Positions 1 to 7,923 of a DNA stretch of 64,000 nt are shown here, piece after piece. The stretch is taken from contig DAOUFI010000025.1 of NCBI GenBank assembly GCA_034430175.1, forward strand, positions 83,623 through 147,622, given 5' to 3'. Source of the DNA: UBA6107 sp034430175 (GTDB lineage: Bacteria; Chloroflexota; Anaerolineae; Anaerolineales; Anaerolineaceae). The notes below the pieces were generated by a model that saw only the letters and a program-made list of their open reading frames with translations, had not been told where the DNA came from and did no database searches. The translations under genes and the position numbers were made by a program. Every line of letters begins with the position of its first letter. Position 1 is the first letter of the stretch.

Positions 1-889
1 TTACATCTACATTAATAGAGCCAGTGGAAAGAGCGAAGATGGTATCTCCATCGAAGAGGGTATGTGAAGGACGTATGGCCATTGCTAGACCATCCTGAGC
101 CATTTGGGCGAGAAAATTCGTTTGTTGATTATCCAGGTTCGCATTTGTAGCAACTACGCCGATCACTGTGTTATGGGAAGATGCAAATGTAAGACCTACC
201 TTGCCTATCTTTGATTTCATCAGGGAAAGTGTGTCTGCAAACAGGCCAGAAGAGCCGATTCTAATCGGACCACGCGAAAATGTTCTGGCCCCCGCAATTA
301 TTCTGCCCTGATCATCAATAACATCTCCGAATGGATTTACGGCAATAAGAGCGCCAACAATCAAACCAGAACCGAGATCAATACTTGCTGAACCGATGCC
401 CGATTTGGTTGCCTGATTTATTCCCAAAATGTTCCCTGCGGTAGCACCAGTACCTGCGCCTACGCACCCTTGTTTAACAGCATCGGAGGAAGCATTTAGA
501 CAGGCTTCATACCCCATATCTTTACCTGGACGAATTTTGGAATTTCCGATACCTAGGTCAAACAAGATGGCAGAGGGGACGATTGGCACAATGATATTGC
601 CCGCATTAAATCCAAAACCTTTTTCCTCAAGATACTTCATCGCGCCAGAAGCAGCGTCGAGCCCAAAGGCTGATCCACCGGCGAGCATGATCGCGTGCGC
701 TTTATTCACCAAATGAAGTGGTCTGATTGCGTCAGTCTCACGCGTACCTGGAGCGCCACCTCTCTGATCCACGCCCGCAAATGCGCCTTTTTCGCATAAC
801 ACAACCGTGCATCCTGTGATGGCATTAAGATCCTGCGCGTGTCCGACTTTTATGCCGGGAACATCGGTAATGGTGTTATTTAATTTCAT
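1..889 (-). CDS. P1 family (S58/DmpA-like) peptidase, C-terminus cut by window edge
   Basis: The visible 296 residues match the P1/DmpA family of N-terminal-nucleophile aminopeptidases and esterases. Seen: the N-terminal ITDVPGIKVGHAQD signature, DQRGGAPGTRETDAI near residues 41-55, the glycine-rich GGSAFGLDAA near 71-80, GAGTGATAGN near 144-153, and SHNTVIGVVATN near 238-249. In the family, the Asn-Thr step in that last motif is where the precursor self-cleaves to expose the catalytic Thr, here Thr241. Start ATG at 889 gives the family N-terminus. It follows the zinc-ribbon gene by 14 bp and is probably co-transcribed. The substrate cannot be told; roughly the last 20-40 residues are missing. 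Confidence 0.88.
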   Translation of the reverse strand, partial: MKLNNTITDVPGIKVGHAQDLNAITGCTVVLCEKGAFAGVDQRGGAPGTRETDAIRPLHLVNKAHAIMLAGGSAFGLDAASGAMKYLEEKGFGFNAGNIIVPIVPSAILFDLGIGNSKIRPGKDMGYEACLNASSDAVKQGCVGAGTGATAGNILGINQATKSGIGSASIDLGSGLIVGALIAVNPFGDVIDDQGRIIAGARTFSRGPIRIGSSGLFADTLSLMKSKIGKVGLTFASSHNTVIGVVATNANLDNQQTNFLAQMAQDGLAMAIRPSHTLFDGDTIFALSTGSINVDV

Positions 890-903
890 CTGGACTCCGA
901 AAG

Positions 904-1488
904 TTAAACAGGCTTATGACAATTGGGACAAATAGATTCGGAGCTGACGATGACATATCCACAATTCTTGCAGGTGAAAGGTTGAATATCGCCTAGAGGA
1001 GCTCCGCAGCCGATACATTTTGCCTGCCCGGGAGGATTGGGTGTATTACAATAATCACAGACATATTTTTTCAAACGATCCGAGAGTTCATAGCCGGAAC
1101 CCAATGCTTTGGCTGTGGACTCGATGGTTTGCCACAATTCGTCAGTAAGGTCTATGTTTTCGATATCCTGCGCGATATCATCAAGACGGTTAAGCAACCC
1201 CAGGGGATTTTTCCAGGCTGTAAGAGCAGATACCCCAAGGCTGGCTGCCACTCCCAGCCAGGCTTGTTGTCCAATTTGAACACTGACGCCATCTTCTACA
1301 TTTTGCAAGATTACACTGACAGATGTTTTCCCACCAGATGAGGCATAAGGAGAGGTGGCAATCTGAACGGCAATCGTATCATCGTTGCCCACTTGCTGGA
1401 CTTGCATTGTTCCCCGGTTAAATCGGGCGATCAATGCCTTGGCAATATCATCGTTCTTGAAGCTTCCATGAAAAATGCGTTGTTCCAT
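904..1488 (-). CDS. Zinc-ribbon protein of unknown function (194 aa)
   Basis: The first 140 residues form a mixed alpha/beta region with a Gly/Ala-rich hydrophobic stretch (QQAWLGVAASLGVSALTAW) that may associate with the membrane. The C-terminus carries two zinc-binding modules: CDYCNTPNPPGQAKCIGCGAP and CKNCGYVIVSSESICPNCHKP, each with four cysteines as paired CxxC knuckles. Such ribbons usually mediate protein or nucleic-acid contacts; no catalytic motif is visible. ATG at 1488 sits six bases after a TATAAT box, so the mRNA may be leaderless. It lies upstream of the P1 peptidase on the same strand and diverges from the SH3 protein gene. Function unknown. Confidence 0.8.
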   Translation of the reverse strand: MEQRIFHGSFKNDDIAKALIARFNRGTMQVQQVGNDDTIAVQIATSPYASSGGKTSVSVILQNVEDGVSVQIGQQAWLGVAASLGVSALTAWKNPLGLLNRLDDIAQDIENIDLTDELWQTIESTAKALGSGYELSDRLKKYVCDYCNTPNPPGQAKCIGCGAPLGDIQPFTCKNCGYVIVSSESICPNCHKPV

Positions 1489-1535
1489 AATTGAATTATA
1501 ATCAACTTTGATAGATAGAATTATTGGAGAAAGTG
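1489..1535. promoter_or_regulatory. Divergent promoter region with palindromic ATTATAAT
   Basis: The 47-bp gap between two divergent genes contains ATTATAAT at 1495-1502, which reads as a -10 box on both strands. On the minus strand it leaves exactly six bases before the ATG at 1488, suggesting a leaderless transcript. On the plus strand a GGAGA ribosome site at 1526-1530 precedes ATG 1536. No clear -35 box is seen on either strand. Confidence 0.45.
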
Positions 1536-2153
1536 ATGAAATTCAAGTTCGTTAGATTCGTATTACTCCCAGTGATCTTTATTGGTTTGATCACAACATT
1601 ATATACGTTTAATTCTCCCATTGTGGTGCAAGCCCAGCAACCAACAGGATCGATCCCCACGGTGACACCATTATCCAATGGACCAACGGGTGTTGTAAAT
1701 ACCGGGCAAGTTGAATTTGCTCTTGTTCGGTCAGGACCTAGTACACTCTATGACGAGATTGGAGTTCTTTTACCTGGTCAAGTTGTGAATGTTATTGGAA
1801 AAACGATGGCAGGAGACTGGCTAAAAATCGAATACCCAAAAGGGGACAATGGAGTAGGATGGGTATACTCGATTAATTTGACAGTATCAGGTGGCGAAAT
1901 TCCAGTGGTTGAGATCCCTCCGACGCCCACTCCGAAAATTACACGTACGATTGATCCGACGATGGCCGCACAGTATGTCATTACTCCGGCAGCTACTCGT
2001 CTACCAACGTTTACCGCTCCGGCACCCATGACCATTCCCACTTACAGCACGGGTGTGATCGGTAATGGGCATATCCCTGTGGGGTTGGTGATTTTAATCT
2101 TGGCTGGACTGGGATGTTTGTTTGGTGTTATCTCCTATATCCAATCCAGATAG
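1536..2153 (+). CDS. Secreted/membrane-anchored bacterial SH3 domain protein
   Basis: 205 residues. The N-terminus is a signal peptide or anchor (MKFKFVRF followed by about 20 hydrophobic residues, possible cleavage after VQAQ). Residues about 55-115 resemble a bacterial SH3 domain, with the typical VRSGPSTLYDEIGVLLPGQ and DWLKIEYP...GVGWVYS signatures; these usually bind cell-wall peptides. A Pro/Thr-rich linker follows, then a C-terminal membrane helix (IPVGLVILILAGLGCLFGV). It is therefore an exported domain tethered at its C-terminus. ATG 1536 is preferred over an in-frame TTG at 1524 because GGAGA lies six bases before it. Ligand unknown. Confidence 0.78.
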   Translation: MKFKFVRFVLLPVIFIGLITTLYTFNSPIVVQAQQPTGSIPTVTPLSNGPTGVVNTGQVEFALVRSGPSTLYDEIGVLLPGQVVNVIGKTMAGDWLKIEYPKGDNGVGWVYSINLTVSGGEIPVVEIPPTPTPKITRTIDPTMAAQYVITPAATRLPTFTAPAPMTIPTYSTGVIGNGHIPVGLVILILAGLGCLFGVISYIQSR

Positions 2154-2176
2154 TTATTTCATCCATTGAGGATCGC

Positions 2177-3547
2177 ATGACCAAATATTTGGAAAGCCGC
2201 GAGAGTTCTTCACCGATCATTACAAGGGCGGTAGCCGCAGCGTTGAATGGCAAGAAGTTTGAAGCGTACGAATTAGATGGATTAACAAAATTTATTTTAC
2301 GGGCAATTGGGTATTTACCACAATCTGTTGCTGGTTGGTTAATCCCAAGAGCACCCAACGCTAATGCCATCGAAGGCGAAGTGGTCCGGAAGCTGAACAT
2401 CAATGACCTTGTTCAAGCGCGGCTTGATGATTACAAAGAGATAAAGGGTCGGTTCCCCGCAATAACGATGGGGGTTGGGATGGGGGGAACGACCGCGCAT
2501 ATTTCCCTAGGATTAAATGGACCTTTTCTCCCGCAAGCATTTGTTTTGACATTAAAACGCGGTTCAATGGATGGGAGTGTTCAGAAATACTTCAATCTTT
2601 CAGCGGATATTGCCAGAGAAGTGACTTCAAGGAATCCGGGAGTCATGTCAATTCAACATTATGATCCAATTCATGATGGCTGGTTGGTACGAAGAGTAAA
2701 TCACCTCCGATTGAAGTTGACAGATTTACCGGATGCATATAAAGAATTTATCCGCAAGCATCTGGTAGCTGGAGGAGAGCTTGTATATCTTGAAGGCAGA
2801 GCAAGCTGGAAGCAATTCAAAGTAGGTGAGAAGAATGTATTTCAAGTAGGTGGCTGGGGCGATATCTCGGACAATGAATTCTTAAATGGTAGTTCCAGGA
2901 TCCATAATTATTGTGTTAAAGAGAAAATTAAATTTGAAGACTGGAAGCTAAATGATTACCCGTTGATCAATGGCTTTGAATCTGAATGGGGATCAGAACC
3001 GGGGTTGGGTGAAGCGCTTGAACAATTCTGCAATCAGGAAGGATATAAGTTTATCAAGATCAGTTTTGATGACCCCAATCAGTTTAACAAATTGGCATTC
3101 AAAGCAGTACAAAAACAATTGGAACTGGATGGAAAAGAACCCTCCGGAACGATTGTTGAAACGTTTTCACAATTTGATACATCTGTAATCCGTGCAAGTG
3201 GTCTAGTACCGTTATGGTTGATCTTTAACACTGAAGATTCTGTACGCTTTCTAAAAGAAATGGTTAAAGTATTTCCAAAAGAGAAACCAGTATTTTTCAG
3301 CCCCTTATCCACATTCTCTTTTACCCCCGATATGGCAAAATGGGAAAGTTGGGAAGAGGCTTTATCCGGGACCAATTGGATCAACATAGGAACAAGAAAA
3401 GATCATTACCCCGCAGATTCATGGACGTTGATAGAGTGGACGAAACCATTGCGTAAATGGTCTGCAAGCCATCCAAACCCGATCCAGAATCGGTTGACAG
3501 GAGACATCCTACAAAAGTTGGCAAAGCAAATATCAGCAGATGGTTAA
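2177..3547 (+). CDS. Conserved-looking hypothetical protein (456 aa)
   Basis: A 456-residue soluble protein that I do not recognise. Visible features: a possible glycine-rich loop ITMGVGMGGTTAHISLG about residues 95-111, a charged middle region and a C-terminal half rich in aromatic residues (GWGDISDNEF, WESWEEAL, WTLIEWTKPLRKW). There is no signal peptide, membrane segment or metal motif. The ATG at 2177 is chosen over an in-frame ATG at 2114 that lies inside the preceding gene, because GAGGAT stands about four bases upstream of 2177. It overlaps the convergent aminotransferase gene by 4 bp at its 3' end. Reading-frame length and codon use support a real gene; the function cannot be named. 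Confidence 0.72.
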   Translation: MTKYLESRESSSPIITRAVAAALNGKKFEAYELDGLTKFILRAIGYLPQSVAGWLIPRAPNANAIEGEVVRKLNINDLVQARLDDYKEIKGRFPAITMGVGMGGTTAHISLGLNGPFLPQAFVLTLKRGSMDGSVQKYFNLSADIAREVTSRNPGVMSIQHYDPIHDGWLVRRVNHLRLKLTDLPDAYKEFIRKHLVAGGELVYLEGRASWKQFKVGEKNVFQVGGWGDISDNEFLNGSSRIHNYCVKEKIKFEDWKLNDYPLINGFESEWGSEPGLGEALEQFCNQEGYKFIKISFDDPNQFNKLAFKAVQKQLELDGKEPSGTIVETFSQFDTSVIRASGLVPLWLIFNTEDSVRFLKEMVKVFPKEKPVFFSPLSTFSFTPDMAKWESWEEALSGTNWINIGTRKDHYPADSWTLIEWTKPLRKWSASHPNPIQNRLTGDILQKLAKQISADG

Positions 3548-4704
3548 TCTAGATTGTAAATCCGTTGCAACGCATATAAAAGAAATTGTAGATCTTGGAG
3601 GTCATTATAAGCTTGAACAGAAATCCGAATCAGGGTTTTCCCTTTCCATTGGAAAACTGGAACTTCAATTTGATATTCTGAGAACAATTTTTGCTGCAAT
3701 TCTGAAGATGGAATGGAATCTGGCAGCGGAACAGCAACCATCTGACCAAACCATTCCGATCTCGATGAAAGGGATTCGGTCCCAAACCGAGCAATCAATT
3801 CGTTATTGATCCATACGGCTTTTTCATGACATTCGTTGCGGATAATATCCCAACGGTTTTTACGCTGGAATTCAATTGCAGCGGGAACCGAAAGAAATGG
3901 AGAGATATCTCTCGTTCCGGTCCATTCAAGATAATCGACGAATTGACAAGAGCTAGGCATTTCCGACCGCCATCCCCAACTGACTACAAGTGGCTTGATA
4001 AGCTGTTGAACATCGGAGCGGGCAAAAAGGAAAGCCGAACCCTTTGGTGCGCATAGCCATTTATGACAATTGCCCGCATAGAAATCCGCGTTTAATCCAT
4101 CTAGATCAAGGTCAATTTGTCCAGGAGCATGGGCGCCATCGATCACGGTCAGAATATTCATATTTCGCGCTTTATCACACACTTCTTTTACTGGGAAAAT
4201 GAGTGCTGTTGGAGAGGTGATGTGGCTAAGATAGATTACTTTCGTGTGGAGAGTTACATTCTGAAATAGATCATCAAGAAAAGTCTCTTTAGAATAAACA
4301 GGAAGAGAAATGTTTGACTGTTTGTATACAAACCCTTTCTGTTCACTGAGAAATTGCCATACTCTGTCCATGGCGCCATACTCGTGATTGGTAGTCAACA
4401 CTTCATCACCAGGACCCAGATCCAGACTGTGGGCAACAATATTGACACCATGAGTCGCGTTAGAAATAAAGACAAGATTATCTCTCTTTGTATGGAGATA
4501 AGATGACAAAATCTCACGAGCAGTGCCAAGTAACAAAGACGCTTGTCTGCCCAAAAATTCGACCGGTTCATTTTCGAGAAGTAGCTGATAGCGCTGATAC
4601 TCCTCAAAAACCGGGCGTGGTGTCGCACCAAATGAACCGTGATTCAAGAAAGTGATTGATGGATCAAGCAAGAAATCTGATTCAGGGGGTAAAGTAGTCA
4701 ACAT
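3544..4704 (-). CDS. Class V aminotransferase, isopenicillin-N epimerase (CefD)-like
   Basis: 386 residues, normal length for this PLP fold-type I family. The N-terminus FLNHGSFGATPRPVFEEYQ is the signature of CefD-like and related enzymes. The central part carries NATHGVNIVAHSL (cofactor phosphate region), the TTNHEYGAMDRVW motif, VIDGAHAPGQ with the Asp that pairs with the pyridine nitrogen, and NCHKWLCAPKG, whose Lys is the expected PLP-binding residue. Members include epimerases, cysteine lyases and ergothioneine-type lyases, so the reaction stays open. It stands alone on its strand, convergent with the unknown 456-aa gene and divergent from smpB. Confidence 0.85.
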   Translation of the reverse strand: MLTTLPPESDFLLDPSITFLNHGSFGATPRPVFEEYQRYQLLLENEPVEFLGRQASLLLGTAREILSSYLHTKRDNLVFISNATHGVNIVAHSLDLGPGDEVLTTNHEYGAMDRVWQFLSEQKGFVYKQSNISLPVYSKETFLDDLFQNVTLHTKVIYLSHITSPTALIFPVKEVCDKARNMNILTVIDGAHAPGQIDLDLDGLNADFYAGNCHKWLCAPKGSAFLFARSDVQQLIKPLVVSWGWRSEMPSSCQFVDYLEWTGTRDISPFLSVPAAIEFQRKNRWDIIRNECHEKAVWINNELIARFGTESLSSRSEWFGQMVAVPLPDSIPSSELQQKLFSEYQIEVPVFQWKGKTLIRISVQAYNDLQDLQFLLYALQRIYNLD

Positions 4705-4767
4705 GCCACAATTATATTGCCAAGAGTGATGGAAAAGAGAGAATTATGTGCCCATGATTGATAGTTA

Positions 4768-4776
4768 TGTTAGAAT
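4768..4776 (+). promoter_or_regulatory. Extended -10 promoter of smpB (leaderless candidate)
   Basis: TGTTAGAAT fits the extended -10 pattern TGnTATAAT with one mismatch. Transcription starting seven bases downstream would begin at the A of the ATG at 4784. No ribosome-binding site lies before any of the candidate starts, which fits a leaderless message. No -35 box is obvious. Confidence 0.45.
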
Positions 4777-4783
4777 GATGCCT

Positions 4784-5236
4784 ATGGAATCGAAAATAGT
4801 CGCAAAAAATCGAAAAGCAGAATTTGAATATTTCCTGCTAGAACACTTTGAAGCTGGATTGGCATTACAGGGAAGTGAAATCAAATCGGTTCGGGCTGGT
4901 CAAGTCAGCCTTCAAGAATCATATGTTCAAGTTGATGCCACTTCCGCATGGCTGGTTGGAGCGCATATCGCCACTTACGAGGCGGCAAGCTACACAAATC
5001 ATGACCCAAAAAGATCGCGGCAATTATTGCTTCACAAGAAAGAAATCAAGCAGTTGTGGAATGCAATCAGGCAAAAAGGTGTGACAATTGTGCCTGTGCG
5101 TATGTATTTGAAAGATGGTCGGGCAAAACTGGACATAGCCGTAGCAAAAGGTAAAAAACTGTATGACAAGCGAGAAGTGATTGCCAAGAGAGATGCTGAG
5201 AGAGAGATTGCAAGAGTAGCAGGAAAAAGAGAGTAA
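4784..5236 (+). CDS. smpB: SsrA-binding protein SmpB
   Basis: 150 residues, the usual SmpB length. SmpB binds tmRNA and delivers it to stalled ribosomes for trans-translation. Diagnostic stretches are IVAKNRKAEFEYF at the N-terminus, GLALQGSEIKSVRAGQVSL, NHDPKRSRQLLLHKKEI and the basic tail KGKKLYDKREVIAKRDAEREI, which enters the decoding centre. Several in-frame starts exist (GTG 4748, ATG 4754, 4775, 4778, 4784). ATG 4784 is chosen because family proteins begin about ten residues before NRKA and because of the -10 box spacing. No tmRNA gene is visible nearby. hutH follows after 31 bp. Confidence 0.95.
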   Translation: MESKIVAKNRKAEFEYFLLEHFEAGLALQGSEIKSVRAGQVSLQESYVQVDATSAWLVGAHIATYEAASYTNHDPKRSRQLLLHKKEIKQLWNAIRQKGVTIVPVRMYLKDGRAKLDIAVAKGKKLYDKREVIAKRDAEREIARVAGKRE

Positions 5237-5267
5237 AAACAGAAAAAACCCCATTTAACAGGTGAAA

Positions 5268-6788
5268 ATGATCTTACTTGGTGAAAGACCACTATCTATC
5301 GATGATGTTGCTTTAGTGGCAACAAAAAATGATGAAGTAAAGTTAAGTGAAATAGCTAAAAAGAAGATTTCCGATTCAAATAAATTATTGGAAAAGATCG
5401 TGAAAGGAGAAACTCCGGTATACGGAATCAATACTGGTTTTGGAATATTCGCGGATAGACGAATAAAGAACGAAGAGAGCAGTAAACTCAGCCGAAACCT
5501 GATATTAAGTCACGCGGTAGGTACGGGAGAGCCATTATCAGAAGCAATCGTGCGGGCAGCGATGCTGATCCGCGCTAATACACTGTCGCAGGGTTTCTCG
5601 GGAGTGCGAGAAGTGGTTATTAAAACGCTTCTTGAAATGTTGAATAAAAAAGTGACTCCGATGATACCGAGTCAAGGATCGCTGGGGTCTTCAGGCGATC
5701 TGTGCCAGCTCTCGCACATGGCACTCGTTTTGACAACGGATGAGAATGATCTGGATAATGAGTCAGGAAAAGCCTGGTACCAGGGTGAGTTATTATCTGG
5801 CAAAGATGCAATGAAACGAGCTGGTATCAATCGTATTATTCTTGGGCCAAAAGAGGGATTGGCAATCAACAATGGCGCAACATTTACCGCGGCCATCGCT
5901 GCTTTGTCAATTTGGGACGCAGAATATTTACTCGATCTTGCCGATCGGGCCGCAAGTTTGTCTTTGGAAGCTTTGGTTGGGTGTTCTTCAGCATTCGATG
6001 AGAGACTTCACAACGCTCGCGGTCAAAGAGGGCAGATCATCAGCGCAAGGAATATTAGAGAAATGATTGAGGGGAGCACATTTATTGACAGCAGCAAACG
6101 CGTCCAGGATGCTTATTCGCTCCGTTGCGCTCCGCAGGTTCATGGAGCCTCAAGAGATACAATCGAACATGCCAAGACAATTGTGGAGATTGAAATCAAC
6201 GCTGCCACAGACAATCCATTGATATTTGAACCCGGAATCGCAATCTCGGGGGGTAACTTCCATGGAGAACCAGTGGGTATGGTAATGGACTTCGCGGGTA
6301 TTGCCATGGCTGAAATTGGCGCAATCTCAGAAAGACGAACTTTTAGATTGACAGATGAAAAACTAAGTAATGGATTGCCTCCGATGCTTGTCGATTCTAA
6401 AGAATCAGCAGGCTTGAACTCTGGTGTTATGATGCCTCAATATACGGCGGCGTCATTGGTTTTAGAGAACCAAACGCTGGCAGCTCCAGATAGTGTTCAT
6501 TCCTTGCCAACTTCAGCGGAACAGGAAGATCATAATGCTAATGCAATGACTGCTGCAAGGCATTGCAGCCAAATCATTGAAAACGTTAAGCATATTCTGA
6601 GCGTGGAGTTATTTACTGCGGCCAGAGGTTTGGATATCAGAATACGTGATGAAAAGAAAGCGCCAGGTAAACGAACTCAGGAATTGTTTGAAAAAATCAG
6701 AGCGGTTGTGCCTTATCACGCAGATGACCGACTCTGGGGTGTAGATATTGAACAGCTAAGAAAAGAGATTCAGGAAAAAAGTATTTAG
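5268..6788 (+). CDS. hutH: Histidine ammonia-lyase (HutH-type), with a Ser-Ser-Gly MIO triad
   Basis: 506 residues, full length for aromatic amino acid ammonia-lyases, which convert histidine to urocanate and ammonia in the cytosol. LILSHAVGTGEPL holds the Ser-His pair typical of histidine-specific members. RVQDAYSLRCAPQVHG gives the Gln, Tyr and Arg of the active site, and TSAEQEDHN supplies the conserved Glu. The MIO cofactor normally forms from Ala-Ser-Gly; here the triad is Ser-Ser-Gly (residues 141-143, codons at 5688-5696). The central Ser that cyclises is kept. No hutU, hutI or hutG is in the window, so the gene is an orphan. ATG 5268 or GTG 5262 could be the start; the ribosome site is weak for both. 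Confidence 0.9.
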   Translation: MILLGERPLSIDDVALVATKNDEVKLSEIAKKKISDSNKLLEKIVKGETPVYGINTGFGIFADRRIKNEESSKLSRNLILSHAVGTGEPLSEAIVRAAMLIRANTLSQGFSGVREVVIKTLLEMLNKKVTPMIPSQGSLGSSGDLCQLSHMALVLTTDENDLDNESGKAWYQGELLSGKDAMKRAGINRIILGPKEGLAINNGATFTAAIAALSIWDAEYLLDLADRAASLSLEALVGCSSAFDERLHNARGQRGQIISARNIREMIEGSTFIDSSKRVQDAYSLRCAPQVHGASRDTIEHAKTIVEIEINAATDNPLIFEPGIAISGGNFHGEPVGMVMDFAGIAMAEIGAISERRTFRLTDEKLSNGLPPMLVDSKESAGLNSGVMMPQYTAASLVLENQTLAAPDSVHSLPTSAEQEDHNANAMTAARHCSQIIENVKHILSVELFTAARGLDIRIRDEKKAPGKRTQELFEKIRAVVPYHADDRLWGVDIEQLRKEIQEKSI

Positions 6789-6810
6789 CCAGGATTGGAA
6801 AACTTGTAGC

Positions 6811-7893
6811 ATGGAAAAAATCAGCAGAAGAGATTTCTTAAAAGTTTCAATTGCCGGATTAGGCGCTTTGGCATTTTCCAATGTTCCTTTGGGAAGGCGA
6901 TCTTTACCGGATTTTCCTCAGGGGACGAAGCTTGGTAGAACATTTTATACAGTGAATGTCAAATCAAAGCCTGATCCTGATAGTACAACCGTGAAACAAC
7001 TTTACGAGGACAGCGTGGTGCAATACGATCGCGAAGTCATTGGTTATGCGCCACAAACCTACTCAACCAACCGTAGATGGGTCGAAACACCAGATGGTTA
7101 CGTTCCCTGGATTCATATTCAACCTGTTCAAGCAATTATCAACACACCTTTAGACGTTCTTCCTCAACTGACAAATGGAACGGGGATGTGGGCGGAAATT
7201 ACCGTTCCCTATGTAGACGCAACACTTGAATCGCCAGCAAAAACGCCAAAAATTGAGGGACAAACAACCGCACGATTTTATTACAGTCAAATTTACTGGG
7301 TAGATCAGATAAAAGTTGATGAAGGAGGAACAGTTCTTTATCGCTTCTACGAAAAACATGGCGGATATGGTGATTTATTTTGGGCAGACGCAAGAGCATT
7401 CAGACCGATTACCGCAGAAGATATCAGTCCGATTAATCCAAATGTTACTGATAAAAAGATAATTGTTGATCTAACGCACCAAGTACTTTCTTGCTATGAG
7501 GGATCGAGCGAAATTATGTATGCTCGTGTATCTACAGGAGCACGAGACCTACAAGGAAATTATGTTGAAGATTGGGCAACTCCTGTGGGCGATTACCACG
7601 TCATCAATAGAAAGTACTTATCGATTCACATGGCGGGGGGAACTTCTGCCTCAGGGTATGAAGAGTTTAGCGTCTGTTGGACCAATATATTTGCGTCTAA
7701 TGGTGTAGCACTTCACTCAACTTATTGGCACAACAACTTTGGCGAACCCATGTCTCACGGTTGTGTCAATCTTCTTCCCGAAGATGCGAAATTTATCTAT
7801 AGATGGTCAAAACCAAACGCACCTTATGAAGAAGGAAAAATCGAACAATCAGGATACGACGGAACCAATGTACAAGTGAAACAGGAGTCATGA
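6811..7893 (+). CDS. Exported L,D-transpeptidase (YkuD domain) with twin-arginine signal
   Basis: 360 residues. The N-terminus MEKISRRDFLKVSIAGLGAL is a Tat signal with SRRDFLK. Residues about 45-100 resemble an SH3-like cell-wall-binding module (VNVKSKPDPDSTTVKQLYED, WVETPDGYVPW). The C-terminal YkuD catalytic domain starts near KIIVDLTHQVLSCYEG and includes GDYHVINR and SHGCVNL, where His and Cys are the catalytic residues. Such enzymes make 3-3 peptidoglycan cross-links or attach proteins outside the membrane. Having YkuD exported by Tat is common in Chloroflexota-like proteins, though this was not checked by search. It sits 22 bp after hutH and 30 bp before the DUF2085 gene. Confidence 0.9.
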   Translation: MEKISRRDFLKVSIAGLGALAFSNVPLGRRSLPDFPQGTKLGRTFYTVNVKSKPDPDSTTVKQLYEDSVVQYDREVIGYAPQTYSTNRRWVETPDGYVPWIHIQPVQAIINTPLDVLPQLTNGTGMWAEITVPYVDATLESPAKTPKIEGQTTARFYYSQIYWVDQIKVDEGGTVLYRFYEKHGGYGDLFWADARAFRPITAEDISPINPNVTDKKIIVDLTHQVLSCYEGSSEIMYARVSTGARDLQGNYVEDWATPVGDYHVINRKYLSIHMAGGTSASGYEEFSVCWTNIFASNGVALHSTYWHNNFGEPMSHGCVNLLPEDAKFIYRWSKPNAPYEEGKIEQSGYDGTNVQVKQES

Positions 7894-7923
7894 CGTATAA
7901 GCAGCGATCGAAAAGTGAGTAAT

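Noticed and set aside
429..716. Plus-strand frame opposite the P1 peptidase
   Set aside because: It lies wholly antisense to a well-conserved gene and shows no family similarity.
3826..4056. Plus-strand frame opposite the class V aminotransferase
   Set aside because: Antisense shadow within a gene whose own motifs are intact.
4704..5268. A tmRNA gene beside smpB
   Set aside because: Gaps on both sides are short and show no tRNA-like acceptor ends or tag reading frame.
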